This document shows, one piece after another, positions 1-8,747 of a stretch of DNA of 41,507 nt (position 1 is the stretch's first letter; the number at the start of each line of letters is the position of its first letter). The translations under genes and the position numbers were made by a program. The DNA lies in assembly GCA_027859175.1 (NCBI GenBank), contig JAQIBG010000037.1, positions 1 through 41,507 of the forward strand, given 5' to 3'. The DNA comes from Planctomycetota bacterium (GTDB taxonomy: Bacteria > Planctomycetota > UBA11346). The notes beneath the pieces are model-generated. The model saw only the letters and a list, made by a program, of their open reading frames with translations. It was not told the DNA's origin and did not search any database.

Positions 1-2
1 GA

Positions 3-176
3 TTTAGGGGTTGGGGTGCTGAGGTGTTGGCGCGTGCGGGGGCTGTTGCGGGCGTGGTGGTGTTTGCGTCGCTCATGTCGCCGGGGGCGGCGACACCCCC
101 AGAGGGCGGGCGCGGCATCGCTGGGATGATCGGCGTTGTTCGCCTCATGGACTTGATAAGCGAAGGGCTGTTGTGA
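3..176 (+). CDS. Possible 3' end of a gene cut by the window edge
   Basis: An open frame enters from the left edge and runs 57 codons to a TGA at 174-176. The translation is rich in Ala, Gly and Val and ends in SEGLL; codons favour G or C in the third position like the real genes nearby. No domain is recognisable in so short a piece. It could equally be chance openness in GC-rich DNA; the other two forward frames carry stops or run into the tandem repeat. Confidence 0.3.
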   Translation, partial: FRGWGAEVLARAGAVAGVVVFASLMSPGAATPPEGGRGIAGMIGVVRLMDLISEGLL

Positions 177-243
177 AGCCTAGCGTGCGCGGTTTCGGGC
201 TGTTAGACGCTCAGTCTTCGTTTGTGCTAAACCCCTTTAATCT

Positions 244-291
244 CTCGCGCCCTCGCGTCCTCGCGCCCTCGCGCCCTCGCGTCCTCGCGTT
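244..291. repeat. 8-bp tandem repeat, six units of CTCGCGYC
   Basis: Six consecutive 8-bp units occur: CTCGCGCC, CTCGCGTC, CTCGCGCC, CTCGCGCC, CTCGCGTC and CTCGCGTT. Units differ only at the seventh base, except the last, which also ends in T. The array lies in the intergenic stretch between the left-edge frame and the sulfatase. No gene is seen in 177-382. No function is assigned; replication slippage is the likely origin. Confidence 0.85.
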
Positions 292-329
292 ACCCCACAC
301 ATGCAAGCCCTCTCCAGCTACCACATCTG

Positions 330-357
330 TTACCTTGTTGTGAATGCTGGATATTTT
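330..357 (+). promoter_or_regulatory. Possible sigma-70-like promoter for the sulfatase
   Basis: TTACCT at 330-335 and TATTTT at 352-357 are spaced by 16 bp, and the -10-like element lies 25 bp before the sulfatase ATG. The local sequence is more AT-rich than its surroundings. Sequence match alone supports this. Confidence 0.3.
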
Positions 358-382
358 AGCCGGGCCTTGTTAGGGTGTCGGC

Positions 383-1828
383 ATGGCTACATCACAACCG
401 AATATTTTACTTATTGTCGCGGATCAGTGGCGGAGCGATACGCTTGGCTGTGCGGGGCATCCGTGTGTGCAGACGCCGCACTTGGATCGTTTGGCTGCTG
501 ACGGTATCCGCTTTCGCAATGCCTATAGTGCGACGCCGACCTGTGTGCCGGCCAGGGCTTCGCTGATGACGGGCTTGTCGCAGCGGCGGCATGGGATCGT
601 CGGCTACACCGAGGCGGTTGATTTTAATTATGATGTGACCCTTGCTGGTACCTTGGCCGATGCGGGCTACCACACCCAGTGCGTCGGCAAGATGCATGTG
701 AAGCCGTATCGTAACTTGATGGGCTTTCACAATGTGGTGCTGCACGACGGCTACTTGCATTCGGTGCAGTCAAAAACCGATGACTATACCCTGTATGATG
801 ATTACTTGCCTGATCTCAGGCGGCGCCTTGGCCGGCCCGAGGCCGACTTCCTCGATACCGGCGTGGGCTGCAACGGCTATGCAGTCAATCCGTGGTGTTA
901 TCCGGAAGAACTGCATCCAAGCGCGTGGGTGACCGATCAGGCGGTCGACTTTCTGCATCGCAGGCGTGATCCGTCGAAGCCATTCTTTCTCAAAGTGAGT
1001 TATCATCGGCCGCACCCGCCGCTTGATCCGCCGCTGTCGATGCTGGAGCGCTATCGCGATGCCGCTGTGCCCGACCCGATTACCGGCGACTGGGCTGAAG
1101 AGTGGCAGTTGCCGCATGGCACTAGCGTTGAATCACCAGTGCCGCACGACGCGGCCCAGATCAATCTGGCACGGCGCGCCTATTACGCCCAGTGCACACA
1201 TATCGACATGCAGATCAACCGTCTGGTCCACGCCATGATGCGGCGCGGTGCGATCAACAATACGGCGATCATGTTTGTGTCTGACCACGGCGACATGCTG
1301 TACGATCATAACCAGATTGCGAAGGCGATGCCGTTTGAGGCCTCGGCTGGAATTCCGTGCATCGTGCGGCCACCAAGCACCTGGGCTGATGCACCGCGTG
1401 GGCAGGTGTGCGACCAGGTGGTGGAGTTGCGCGATGTGCTCGCCACCTGCTGCGATTTTGCCGGCATCGAGCGGCCCGATAACGATGGCATCAGTATGCT
1501 CGGCGCGGCTCGCGGCGAGGAATCGCGCGACTGGCTCCATGGCGAGCACGAGCGCGGCGACTGGTCCAATCAATGGCTGACCGATGGTCACAGCAAATAC
1601 ATCTGGTGGAGTCAAACCGGGCGCGAGTACCTATTTGATCTCGATGCAGACCCGCTTGAGCGCCACGACCTCAGCGCCAAGGACCCAGAGACCGTGGCGC
1701 TGTGGCGGCAGCGTTTGATTGGCGAACTCGCGGGCCGCGAAGAGGGCTTCGTGCAGGCTGGTCAGCTCGAGGCTGGCCGACCGCAGAAGCCCGCCCTCAG
1801 TGGCGCTGGGGTGACGGCAGCACGTTAG
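383..1828 (+). CDS. Sulfatase, formylglycine-dependent (alkaline phosphatase superfamily)
   Basis: A 481-residue sulfatase. Near the N-terminus it has the family opening NILLIVADQ with metal-ligand region D14-Q15, and the signature C54-V-P-A-R58, whose cysteine is converted to formylglycine in this family. A second metal-binding motif, S300-D-H-G-D304, and a lysine at about 314 complete the active site. No signal peptide is visible, so a cytoplasmic enzyme is predicted unless export uses an unrecognised route. It removes sulfate esters, in this phylum group typically from sulfated glycans; the substrate cannot be read from the sequence. No maturase (FGE or anSME) gene is in the window. The gene stands alone and converges on the lipoprotein gene. 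A second, only distantly similar sulfatase lies at 36882-38489. Start chosen because the family motif begins a few residues later. Confidence 0.92.
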   Translation: MATSQPNILLIVADQWRSDTLGCAGHPCVQTPHLDRLAADGIRFRNAYSATPTCVPARASLMTGLSQRRHGIVGYTEAVDFNYDVTLAGTLADAGYHTQCVGKMHVKPYRNLMGFHNVVLHDGYLHSVQSKTDDYTLYDDYLPDLRRRLGRPEADFLDTGVGCNGYAVNPWCYPEELHPSAWVTDQAVDFLHRRRDPSKPFFLKVSYHRPHPPLDPPLSMLERYRDAAVPDPITGDWAEEWQLPHGTSVESPVPHDAAQINLARRAYYAQCTHIDMQINRLVHAMMRRGAINNTAIMFVSDHGDMLYDHNQIAKAMPFEASAGIPCIVRPPSTWADAPRGQVCDQVVELRDVLATCCDFAGIERPDNDGISMLGAARGEESRDWLHGEHERGDWSNQWLTDGHSKYIWWSQTGREYLFDLDADPLERHDLSAKDPETVALWRQRLIGELAGREEGFVQAGQLEAGRPQKPALSGAGVTAAR

Positions 1829-1842
1829 TTAGGTCCCTGGAG

Positions 1843-2178
1843 TCAGGGCCGAATCTGGACCTCGATGCGCTCGGTGCTGGTGTCGCCTTCGGCGCTGGTG
1901 CTGACCACGCTGCGCATGTCTCCGGTTGCGAGGTCCAGGTCGCCGGCCGGATAGCTCATGGCCCAAGCAGAGGGGGCGCCGTTGTTATCGCCGCGGCCAT
2001 CCACGTTGACGGTGGCCGGCATCACGGTGGTTCCGCTGATGGTGACGGTTTCGACCTGCCAGAGGTCGTCGACGAAGGCGGTGTTGGCCGGTGCGTCGCC
2101 GTCGCCACTGCCGCCGCATCCAGCGACGAGCAGTATGCTGAGAACCGTGACCAGGCCGAGTAGTCGTGTGGTAAGCAT
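1843..2178 (-). CDS. Small predicted lipoprotein
   Basis: A 111-residue protein with an n-region MLTTR, a hydrophobic stretch and the lipobox LVAGC with Cys21, so it is expected to be acylated and membrane-anchored. The mature part is short, Asp/Gly/Thr-rich and predicted beta; no domain is recognised. Its ATG shares one base with the TAA stop of the upstream esterase gene (TAATG at 2176-2180), which implies translational coupling and a shared role with the esterase. Last gene of the leftward group that begins at 4815. Confidence 0.75.
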   Translation of the reverse strand: MLTTRLLGLVTVLSILLVAGCGGSGDGDAPANTAFVDDLWQVETVTISGTTVMPATVNVDGRGDNNGAPSAWAMSYPAGDLDLATGDMRSVVSTSAEGDTSTERIEVQIRP

Positions 2179-3251
2179 TATCCGTCTCCCAGGGTGCTGC
2201 GGTCAACCAGGAGGGTGCGCTCTTGCACACCACTGGCGCTGTGAATCGAAACGGGGATCTCGGTGGTGCCCAGCGGCACGTCGACACTCAGGTTGAAGCG
2301 CCCGTTGCTCGGGGTGGTGACGGCATCGCCGTAGCGCAACTCGGTGACGCCATCGGTAACGGTGCCGCTGAGTTCAACCCGCATCGTACCGACGCGCGGT
2401 GGGCCTTGTCTAAAGAGCCAGTCCCACACCAAAGAATTATTATAGGTTCGAGTCCAGCTGTCGTGGCTCTTGTCGGTATAGAAGGTCAGCTTGGGATGGG
2501 TTGCGAGGGTGTCGGTCACGCCGCTGCGCCAGGTCCAGCCGCTGGCTGCGGTATAGGTGGCGGTTTTGGTTTCGCTGGCCGCGTTGTTGGGATTGCCGTC
2601 TACGTGGGGATAGCCGGCCAATACATCGCTGGCGCTCCCGCTGACCGCCTTGGCGATGGCATTGGAGGCATTGATGCTGCTGCTACGCTTGACGGTGTTG
2701 TCGCCCCAAGCGTGGAAGGACCAAGTTGGTGTGCTCAGGTGCGCGCTCGACTTACTGACTCCGCCGGCGCCACAGATGGGGATGCAGGCCGCGATCCGAT
2801 TACCATGGGCGCTGAGGTATCCATAGGTGCCGCCGCCGCCCATGCTCAGGCCGGTGAGGTAGACGCGGTTGGGGTCGATGCGATAGGTCGCAAGCGCATA
2901 GTCTACAAGATCGTCGATGAATCCGTCGTCCCACCCGGTTGACGTCTGTGGTGACAGCACGATGGCGTTCTCGTCGGCAAAACGGGTGCTGCCACTTAGG
3001 ATCATCGAACTGGGGCCGTGAACGGTAACGTCATCCCACAATGCTGTGGCGTCTGTGCCCGCGCCCTTTTCACCTGCGCCGTGTAAAAAGATCACGACCG
3101 GGTGGATGTTGGGTCCGTCTGTGGCGTAGCCAGGCGGTAAATATTCGACGTAACCATAAGGGGCGCTTGTGGTTCCCTTCGGGCGCGCTTGGTGCACGGC
3201 GGCCGCGAAAACGGGTGCGCACAGACACACTATGATAAGTGCGCGTAGCAT
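2178..3251 (-). CDS. Secreted alpha/beta-hydrolase, CE1-like esterase
   Basis: A 357-residue exported hydrolase. The start at 3251 is preferred over an ATG 16 codons upstream because GGAGG lies just before it and the protein then opens with a clean signal peptide (LRALIIVCLCAPVFAA). Features of the polyhydroxybutyrate depolymerase/feruloyl-esterase type are an oxyanion FLHGAGE at about 55-61, nucleophile elbow G-L-S136-M-G, acid candidate D184 in HAWGDNTV and H263 in KSHDSW. Length to residue 285 matches the catalytic domain; the last 70 residues form a beta-rich extra domain. Likely removes acyl or aryl esters from polysaccharide side chains in the envelope or medium (inference from family). 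Coupled to the lipoprotein gene by TAATG. Confidence 0.82.
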   Translation of the reverse strand: MLRALIIVCLCAPVFAAAVHQARPKGTTSAPYGYVEYLPPGYATDGPNIHPVVIFLHGAGEKGAGTDATALWDDVTVHGPSSMILSGSTRFADENAIVLSPQTSTGWDDGFIDDLVDYALATYRIDPNRVYLTGLSMGGGGTYGYLSAHGNRIAACIPICGAGGVSKSSAHLSTPTWSFHAWGDNTVKRSSSINASNAIAKAVSGSASDVLAGYPHVDGNPNNAASETKTATYTAASGWTWRSGVTDTLATHPKLTFYTDKSHDSWTRTYNNSLVWDWLFRQGPPRVGTMRVELSGTVTDGVTELRYGDAVTTPSNGRFNLSVDVPLGTTEIPVSIHSASGVQERTLLVDRSTLGDG

Positions 3252-3326
3252 GGCAGGTCCTCCACTCCTTATTGGAACGGGGGACAGCAAGGGGGACATG
3301 CCTGTTTGCCTGTGGTCTTGGGTGTT

Positions 3327-3590
3327 TCAGTCTCCGGTGGCGAAACTACGGCCAAAACGGGCGGCTGTAGCCACGCGTTGTTCGCCGGTGCTATCGAGAA
3401 CCCAGGTGATCATCCCGGCCAAGCCGCCTTGCCATTCAGGCAAATGATGACTCTCACCGATCACGGTCGCCAGGGTGGCGAGGTGGGCTGCGATGCGGCC
3501 GTGGTCGAGTCGTCGCTGGGCTTCGCGATACGGGTGTGCGTGCCGATAATGGCGACTGCAGGTCGCCCAAGGTTTTCTTGAGGCTAGTAG
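3327..3590 (-). pseudogene. Possible gene remnant between the propeller protein and the esterase
   Basis: About 75 codons on the minus strand end at a TGA (3327-3329) and read as plausible protein, for example REAQRRLDHGRIAAHLATLA followed further on by HLPEWQGGLAGMITWVLD. No start codon with a ribosome site lies inside the gap; the frame continues into the neighbour gene only as an out-of-frame shadow. It looks like the 3' end of a gene whose front was lost. I do not recognise the family. A non-coding spacer that happens to be open is the alternative. The rest of the gap (3252-3326) holds the esterase leader. Confidence 0.3.
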
Positions 3591-3612
3591 GCTGGTGTAT
3601 TTCAACAGCCTG

Positions 3613-4815
3613 CTAGGGCTGGGGCAGCGCTGCGCGTTGCAGGCGGCCGCCGCGATACGCGAGGTAGGCGTAACTTTGGGAGATCGCCAAGCAATTGGCG
3701 GGGCTGCCTTCCGGTAGCGTGCCCAGGCTGACCCATTCGGCATCGCGTAGAACCATGATCTGCTGGACGATGGCCTCGTCAGGCTTGCCGCGGCGGGTTG
3801 CGAGCGCGTAGATGGTGTCGCCATCGGCGGCCATATCGGTGACCAGCCACGGCGCTTCAAGAGGGAGGGCCTGAGCGGCCGGCGGCTGAATGCTGGTTAT
3901 CAACCAGCTATACCCAGCGGCTTCCACCACCAGGCCAGCCTGGCAGGCCTCAAAGCTGTTGATGGCCAGGGTGCTGGCGTAGACATCAACGCCCGGATGC
4001 GGCGGGAGCAAATCTTGCGGGATTTGGTGAACGGCTTGCCAGTGCGCATCCTTGCCGGTGCCATTCACCGTGATCATCCACGGCACCGTGTCGTTGGGGA
4101 TCATGTTGGCTTGAATCGCGGCCATCACGTCGCCGCCCTTTTTGATCGCGGCTTTGATGTCGAAGCCCTCTTTGGTTTTCAGGCTGTAGGTGGTGGCGTA
4201 GAGTTGATCGCGCCACGGGATGTAGCGGTGATAGAGGGCGCGCGGCCATTCTTGTTGTGCCTGATAAGATTGCCAGGTGGCGCCGTCGTCGTAGCTGACG
4301 CGCATCGATGGCCACGGCGGCTTGCTGTGGCCATAGCTGCACCACCACACGCCATCGTGTTTGGTGATGTCACGATTGTGGGCGTCGCCACTGGGGCGCT
4401 GCACGGTCAACTCACCCTCGCGCGTGATGCGAAACAGGAAGGCATTGGTGCCGATGGGGTCGTAGTCGACAATGGCGAGTTCGGTGCCGAGATCATTGAG
4501 CACGAACGTTTTTTCGATCGGCCAGCGTTTGGGCTGGCCGGCATCGTCACGCACGCAGTCGAAACTGCCCGTGGCCAGATCGTACCACAGGATGACCTGC
4601 TTGACCTTGGTGTTGGTGGTGCCGTGGGCGATGTAGAGCCGCTCGCCAAACACGGCGAGGTCGTCGACTAACTTCTTCTCGGAGGGCTTCTGATAGAAGG
4701 GCTCCAAGAAATTGCCCAGGTCTTCCAGCGCCAACTCGCTGGCCGGGCTGGGGGTCATGGCCAGTACCAGCGCGGTGGTCAGAATAGACTGGATGAAGGT
4801 GCGCGAGCGTTGCAT
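3613..4815 (-). CDS. Exported protein of unknown function, probable beta-propeller
   Basis: A 400-residue protein with a signal peptide (FIQSILTTALVLAMTPSPAS, cleavage near residue 26). The body contains repeated segments of the kind LYIAHGTTNTK, VRDDAGQP, RVSYDDGATWQSY and DTIYALATRRGKP. S/T-x-D-x-G-x-T-W is the Asp-box of sialidase-like and related propellers, and one copy (SYDDGATW, about residue 173) is clear. A secreted or periplasmic propeller that binds or cleaves glycans is plausible, but no catalytic set was identified. First gene of the leftward group, divergent from the guanidine operon. The ribosome site before 4815 is weak. Confidence 0.7.
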   Translation of the reverse strand: MQRSRTFIQSILTTALVLAMTPSPASELALEDLGNFLEPFYQKPSEKKLVDDLAVFGERLYIAHGTTNTKVKQVILWYDLATGSFDCVRDDAGQPKRWPIEKTFVLNDLGTELAIVDYDPIGTNAFLFRITREGELTVQRPSGDAHNRDITKHDGVWWCSYGHSKPPWPSMRVSYDDGATWQSYQAQQEWPRALYHRYIPWRDQLYATTYSLKTKEGFDIKAAIKKGGDVMAAIQANMIPNDTVPWMITVNGTGKDAHWQAVHQIPQDLLPPHPGVDVYASTLAINSFEACQAGLVVEAAGYSWLITSIQPPAAQALPLEAPWLVTDMAADGDTIYALATRRGKPDEAIVQQIMVLRDAEWVSLGTLPEGSPANCLAISQSYAYLAYRGGRLQRAALPQP

Positions 4816-4974
4816 GGGTGCAGCCTAGGCTCTCAGCCGAAAACTGCAGCTATTGGCGCTTGGGGGCGAAACGGGGTGTGTTGGCGCTGTTTTGCGGGCC
4901 ATAGTGACAAATGTTTACACAGACCGCGGGCGCTAAGTCGCTGATGAGCAACTGCTTGCGGCACGCGCTGGGGT

Positions 4975-5053
4975 ATTGTTGCAGCGTGCAGCATTGAAGG
5001 CTGCGCAATGCGCCACAATCAGGACCAAGCCACACGGCTTTGACAGATGACCA
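4975..5053 (+). promoter_or_regulatory. Leader and presumed promoter region of the guanidine operon
   Basis: The 463-base gap between the divergent genes (4816-5278) holds no gene. The riboswitch starts at 5054, so the promoter must lie upstream of it. TTGAAG (about 4995) followed by ACAAT is the best sigma-70-like pair I can see, with suboptimal spacing. GCAGC/GCTGC arms just before it can form a small hairpin. Weak support; placed here mainly by exclusion. Confidence 0.25.
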
Positions 5054-5096
5054 CGAGTGGGACGACCCGCTCGTTGTACCGTTACGGGACGGCCCG
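5054..5096 (+). ncRNA. Guanidine-II riboswitch (mini-ykkC), copy 1
   Basis: Two hairpins each present an ACGR tetraloop on a GGG/CCC stem, the defining feature of the guanidine-II class. P1 (5054-5073) is an 8-bp stem with loop ACGA. P2 (5085-5096) is CGGG-ACGG-CCCG. The linker is 11 bases and contains GTACCG, which is also present in copy 2. The class binds guanidinium and turns on guanidine transport or degradation genes. It sits 183 bases before the binding-protein ATG, at the head of exactly such an operon. Two loops plus context make this call strong despite the tiny aptamer. Confidence 0.93.
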
Positions 5097-5117
5097 GTGC
5101 ATGGCCGTTCCGTTCCA

Positions 5118-5161
5118 GCGGTGTCCCCCGGCTGCGTGCCGGTCCACATCGGGAACACCGC
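5118..5161 (+). promoter_or_regulatory. Hairpin downstream of riboswitch 1, candidate expression platform
   Basis: GCGGTGTCCC (5118-5127) pairs with GGGAACACCGC (5151-5161) with one bulged A, enclosing an inner CCGG/CCGG hairpin. It lies 22 bases after the aptamer and about 120 before the start codon. No U-tract follows, so a classical terminator is not evident; it may act on RNA stability or on Rho. How it connects to ligand binding is unknown. Confidence 0.4.
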
Positions 5162-5278
5162 ATGTACCAAGCCCAGTCTTATCACCACAGTCTACCCCGC
5201 ATTGCGATGCGCGGTCGATCATCCCATGGCCCGGCGGCGTGCGCTGCTGCGGTCAGCATGTCCAGCCCAGGAGAATCC

Positions 5279-6268
5279 ATGCATAGCTTTCGTACGCTCA
5301 TTCTGACCCTTGTGGTCCTCGCCCTCGCCGCCGCCTTTGCGCCGCGCATCCAGGCCGCCGAACCGCTCAAGATCGCCTACTCTGATTGGCCGGGCTGGAT
5401 CGCCTGGGAAATCGCGATCAATAAGAAGTGGTTTGAGGAAGAGGGCGTCGAGGTCGAGTTCTCGTGGTATGACTACGTGGCCTCGATGGACGCCTACGTG
5501 GCCGGCAATGTGGACGCCGTGTGCATGACCAACGGTGATGCCCTGGTTACCGGCGCCACCGGCAAGCCCTCGGTTGGCATCATCATCAACGACTTCTCCA
5601 ACGGCAACGACATGCTGGTGGCGGCGCCGGGGATCAAAACCATCGCTGACCTCAAGGGTAAGAAGATTGGTCTCGAAGAAGGCTTCGTGCCGCATCTGCT
5701 CACGCTCAAGGCCTTGGAGAGCGCCGGTCTTAGCGAAAAAGACGTGACCATCGTTAACACGCCCACCAACGAAACGCCCCAGGTGTTAAAGTCGGGTGCG
5801 GTGTCAGCGATTGCCGCTTGGCAGCCCAACTCAGGCCAAGCGCTCAAGGCGGTAGACGGTTCCAAGCCGATCTTCACCTCTGCCGATGCGCCCGGTATTA
5901 TTTACGACCTGCTGTACGTCAGCCCTGAGAGCTTGGCCGCCCGCAAGGACGACTGGCAAAAGGTGGCGAAGGTGTGGTACCGCGTAGCCGAGTTCCTCAA
6001 AGACGAAGACAATCTCGACGAAGCCCTGGCGATTCTGGCCGCGCGTGTTGAGATCAGCCCCGAGGAATACGAGCCCTTCTTCAAGGGCACCTACATCCTC
6101 AGCCTCGAAGAATCGCTGGCCGCTTGGAAGAAGATGGACGGCCTCAAGAGCGTCTATGGCTCGAGCGTCGTGTCGGATCAGTTCAACGTGAAGTATGGCG
6201 TTTATGAGAAGTCACTGGCGACCGAGCAGTACCTCGATCCCAGCCTGACCGAAGCCTTGGCCAAGTAA
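5279..6268 (+). CDS. ABC transporter substrate-binding protein (NMT1/TauA-like), guanidine operon
   Basis: A 329-residue periplasmic binding protein. The start at 5279 is chosen over long upstream in-frame ATGs because AGGAGA lies 6 bases ahead and a signal peptide then begins the protein ([15 protein letters not shown], cleavage near AQAAE-like residues 25-27). The mature part has the nitrate/sulfonate/taurine binding fold: [10 protein letters not shown], an aromatic-rich ligand cleft (W, Y, W near 35-60), and the [13 protein letters not shown] segment typical of the NMT1 family. Known gene neighbourhoods of this type accompany guanidine carboxylase operons, so guanidine or a guanidine derivative is the likely cargo; urea or another small nitrogen compound is the alternative. 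First gene after riboswitch 1; a strong hairpin separates it from the permease gene. Confidence 0.88.
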   Translation: MHSFRTLILTLVVLALAAAFAPRIQAAEPLKIAYSDWPGWIAWEIAINKKWFEEEGVEVEFSWYDYVASMDAYVAGNVDAVCMTNGDALVTGATGKPSVGIIINDFSNGNDMLVAAPGIKTIADLKGKKIGLEEGFVPHLLTLKALESAGLSEKDVTIVNTPTNETPQVLKSGAVSAIAAWQPNSGQALKAVDGSKPIFTSADAPGIIYDLLYVSPESLAARKDDWQKVAKVWYRVAEFLKDEDNLDEALAILAARVEISPEEYEPFFKGTYILSLEESLAAWKKMDGLKSVYGSSVVSDQFNVKYGVYEKSLATEQYLDPSLTEALAK

Positions 6269-6281
6269 GGGCCCTGTGATG

Positions 6282-6307
6282 GCGGGAGGGTCGTTCGGCC
6301 CTCCCGC
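6282..6307 (+). terminator. Intra-operon hairpin after the binding-protein gene
   Basis: GCGGGAGGG (6282-6290) and CCCTCCCGC (6299-6307) form a perfect 9-bp stem with an 8-base loop, 13 bases past the stop codon. The following bases contain only a short T run (TGTTTGG). It fits a partial terminator or 3'-end stabiliser that keeps binding protein more abundant than membrane subunits. Confidence 0.6.
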
Positions 6308-6342
6308 TGTTTGGTCGCTATTGCATACCCCGAGGTGATTGT

Positions 6343-7728
6343 ATGCCTGCACCACGCACGCCGTGGTTGGCGATCCGCACTGAGCTGCCGGCTCGGCGAC
6401 GCCTGCTCCTGTCGGTTTTGTCGTTCTTGATTCCGCTTGGCCTGTGGTGCCTCGTGGCCTACGTGCCGCCGTTTCGCTGGCACCCAGACGTCAAGCTCGA
6501 ACTGAGCGCGATCAGTGGCGAGATTTCCGCGGTGTACACCGCTGGTGACCGTCTGGGTCGCGAGTTCTATCCTGAGTTTCAGCGCTTGATTCGCGACGAG
6601 AATGCGGCGGTGTTGGCGGCGCGGTCGGCGGGTGATCCGCTGATCGTGAGTCGGCGTGCCAATCAAAAGCTCCTGCGGCAGCTGGCACCGATCGGCATCG
6701 CGCATGGTTGGATCAGCGATGAGCAGGGCCAAGACGACGCCGCGCTGTATCATTTGTGGCGGGATTTGGCGACCGGCGCCAAGGTCACCACCAGCCCCGA
6801 ACTCAGCGACGAAAATAAAATGGTGGTGGTTGCCAATTGGGCGGTGCTGGGGGCGTCTAGTCCGGATTACTTATCGCGCGCAATCCCCAAGGAGGCCTTG
6901 CTGAAGCTGGTGCCGCAGGGGCGTTCGTCGACCCCCGTGTATTTGCCGGCGCCGCACGAGGTGGCGGTGGCCGGGTGGGCCGACCTGTGGGCGGAGCCCA
7001 AGGGCGACAAGCCGAGCATGTGGCAGCGCCTTGGTGACTCGATGGTCATCGTATTTGGTGGTTTCTTGCTTGCGGCGCTGATCGGGGTGCCGATCGGGAT
7101 TTTATGCGGAACCTTTGATTTCGTGTCGCGCTTGGTGGAGCCATTCGTTGATTTCTTTCGGTATTTGCCGGCGCCAACTTTCAGTACCTTGCTGGTGGCG
7201 GTGTTCCTGGCGCACGATGCACCCAAGGTGGCTTTGGTGTTTGTGGGTACGGTGTTCCAGTTAGTGCTGGTGGTGTCGAAAACCACGCGCTTGCTTGATG
7301 GCAGCCTGCTTGAGGCGGCGGCCACGCTTGGCGCCAATCGGCGTCAGTTGTTGGGGCGGGTGATTCTGCCAGGCATTTTGCCCAATCTGTATAACGACCT
7401 ACGGATTCTCCTCGGTTGGGCCTGGACTTGGTTGGTGATCGCCGAGTTGATCGGGGTCAAGTCGGGTCTGACCGAATTTATCGATACCCAGGGTCGCTAT
7501 CGCAACTTTGAACGGGTATTTCCTGTTATCATTCTGATTGGCGTGGTCGGTTTCCTGACCGATCAGGTCTTGGCCTGGGCCGGGCGCTTCTTGTTCCCCT
7601 GGGCCGGTGCTGGCCCTGGTCCAGCCAGTCGCGCTTTGGGCCGAGTGGTGACGTGGTTCCCGCGCTGGGTCCACAGTGATCGGGTCGATCCCCTGCACGT
7701 CGCGCGGGAAGCGAAGGAGACGCCATGA
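6343..7728 (+). CDS. ABC transporter permease (TauC/SsuC-like) with long N-terminal insert
   Basis: A 461-residue inner-membrane permease. The ribosome site GAGGTGAT precedes the ATG. A first membrane segment lies at about 22-45. It is followed by roughly 180 hydrophilic residues (50-225), which usual 250-residue TauC-type permeases lack. The ordinary permease core then begins near 235 and carries the coupling motif [12 protein letters not shown] at 324-335 for contact with the ATPase. The insert is predicted to face the periplasm and might help dock the binding protein (inference). The TGA overlaps the ATG of the ATPase gene (ATGA at 7725-7728), so the two are translationally coupled. Same operon as the riboswitch-led binding protein. 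Confidence 0.88.
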   Translation: MPAPRTPWLAIRTELPARRRLLLSVLSFLIPLGLWCLVAYVPPFRWHPDVKLELSAISGEISAVYTAGDRLGREFYPEFQRLIRDENAAVLAARSAGDPLIVSRRANQKLLRQLAPIGIAHGWISDEQGQDDAALYHLWRDLATGAKVTTSPELSDENKMVVVANWAVLGASSPDYLSRAIPKEALLKLVPQGRSSTPVYLPAPHEVAVAGWADLWAEPKGDKPSMWQRLGDSMVIVFGGFLLAALIGVPIGILCGTFDFVSRLVEPFVDFFRYLPAPTFSTLLVAVFLAHDAPKVALVFVGTVFQLVLVVSKTTRLLDGSLLEAAATLGANRRQLLGRVILPGILPNLYNDLRILLGWAWTWLVIAELIGVKSGLTEFIDTQGRYRNFERVFPVIILIGVVGFLTDQVLAWAGRFLFPWAGAGPGPASRALGRVVTWFPRWVHSDRVDPLHVAREAKETP

Positions 7729-8621
7729 GCAGCACCATAGACCTGCCCGATTATCGCGACTTGCCCGAATCGGTACGTGCGCACATGGCGGCCTTGAAGG
7801 AACGCCCGGTGGTGCTCGAGGTCAAAGAGCTGGAACGCAGCTTTGAGAGTCCCGGCGGCCCTGTGCATGCGCTCAAGGGTATCGATTTCCAGGTTCACCG
7901 GCGTGAATTCATCGCGGTGATCGGCGCTTCAGGCTGCGGCAAGTCGACCTTGATCCGTTTGCTGGCCGGGCTCGACCATCCCACTGGCGGCCAGGTTTTG
8001 CTCGACGGCAATGCGATCACAGGGCCAGGCCCCGAGCGTGGGATGGTGTTCCAGGGCTATACGCTGTTCCCGTGGCTGTCAGTGCTCGGCAATGTGATGT
8101 TTGGCCCCAAGATGCGCGGCGCCGGCGATCGACGCGCCGAGAGCGAGGCCCGCCAGTGGATCGAGATGGTCGGCTTGAGCGACTTTGTTGACGCCTACCC
8201 GAGCCAGTTGTCTGGCGGCATGAAGCAGCGCGTTGCGATCGCGCGTGCGCTGGCCAACGAGCCGCGCATCCTGCTGATGGATGAGCCGTTCGGCGCGCTT
8301 GATGCGCAGACGCGTGGCAAATTGCAGGCGCATCTGTTGCAGATCTGGCGCCAGGTCAACCTGACGGTGTTGTTTATTACCCACGACCTGGAAGAGGCGG
8401 TGTATCTGGCCGATCGGATCCTGGTTCTGGGTGCACGCCCTGGTCATGTGCAAGAAATCATCGATGTGCCGGTGCCGCGCCCGCGCCGCCCTGATCAGTT
8501 CCTGAGTCCGCATTTCTTGTCGTGTCGCCGCCGAATCGAAGAGTTGATTCATCCGCGTCACGACAGGGACGAACTGCCGATTCCCAAGCTTACTGCGGTG
8601 GGTGACGAGGTCGATTCGTGA
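7725..8621 (+). CDS. ABC transporter ATPase (TauB/SsuB-like), guanidine operon
   Basis: A 298-residue nucleotide-binding subunit. Motifs are Walker [10 protein letters not shown] at 67-75, Q-loop Q110, signature LSGGMKQR at 162-169, Walker B ILLMDE at 182-187 with catalytic E187, D-loop ALD and H-loop H220. About 30 extra N-terminal residues precede the family core. It powers uptake by the permease with which it overlaps. A second riboswitch follows its stop, so its level relative to the catabolic genes can be set separately. Cargo is inferred from context as guanidine. Confidence 0.92.
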   Translation: MSSTIDLPDYRDLPESVRAHMAALKERPVVLEVKELERSFESPGGPVHALKGIDFQVHRREFIAVIGASGCGKSTLIRLLAGLDHPTGGQVLLDGNAITGPGPERGMVFQGYTLFPWLSVLGNVMFGPKMRGAGDRRAESEARQWIEMVGLSDFVDAYPSQLSGGMKQRVAIARALANEPRILLMDEPFGALDAQTRGKLQAHLLQIWRQVNLTVLFITHDLEEAVYLADRILVLGARPGHVQEIIDVPVPRPRRPDQFLSPHFLSCRRRIEELIHPRHDRDELPIPKLTAVGDEVDS

Positions 8622-8703
8622 ACGAGCTGCGGCTCGCTTGTGGCAATAAGCTCGCCCTTGCCAGCGCGACATGGCGCGGCAGCATTGCGAGTAACATTCA
8701 ACC

Positions 8704-8747
8704 CCAGACGGGACGACCCGTCTGGTGTACCGATCCGGGACGGCCCG
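8704..8747 (+). ncRNA. Guanidine-II riboswitch (mini-ykkC), copy 2
   Basis: P1 (8704-8725) is a perfect 9-bp stem closing an ACGA loop, GGG-ACGA-CCC at its tip. P2 (8736-8747) is CGGG-ACGG-CCCG. The linker again contains GTACCG. The element lies in the 186-base gap between the ATPase gene and the first DUF1989 gene, 61 bases before the ATG. Bases near the ribosome site (CGCGA before CAGGAG, about 8791) can pair with TCGCG at about 8764, which may be the switch for translation. A small CGAGC/GCTCG hairpin (8623-8636) follows the ATPase stop. The rest of the gap shows no gene. Confidence 0.93.

Noticed and set aside
244-291. CRISPR-like array
   Set aside because: Units are 8 bp with no spacers, and there are no cas genes.
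4969-4982. Sigma-54-like promoter (TGGGG...TTGCA) before the guanidine operon
   Set aside because: GG and GC are 9 rather than 10 bases apart and the conserved CAC is absent, so the match is not good enough despite the nitrogen-related context.
5057-5278. Upstream extension of the binding-protein frame through the riboswitch
   Set aside because: It would translate the riboswitch and bury the signal peptide; AGGAGA and the signal sequence fix the start at 5279.
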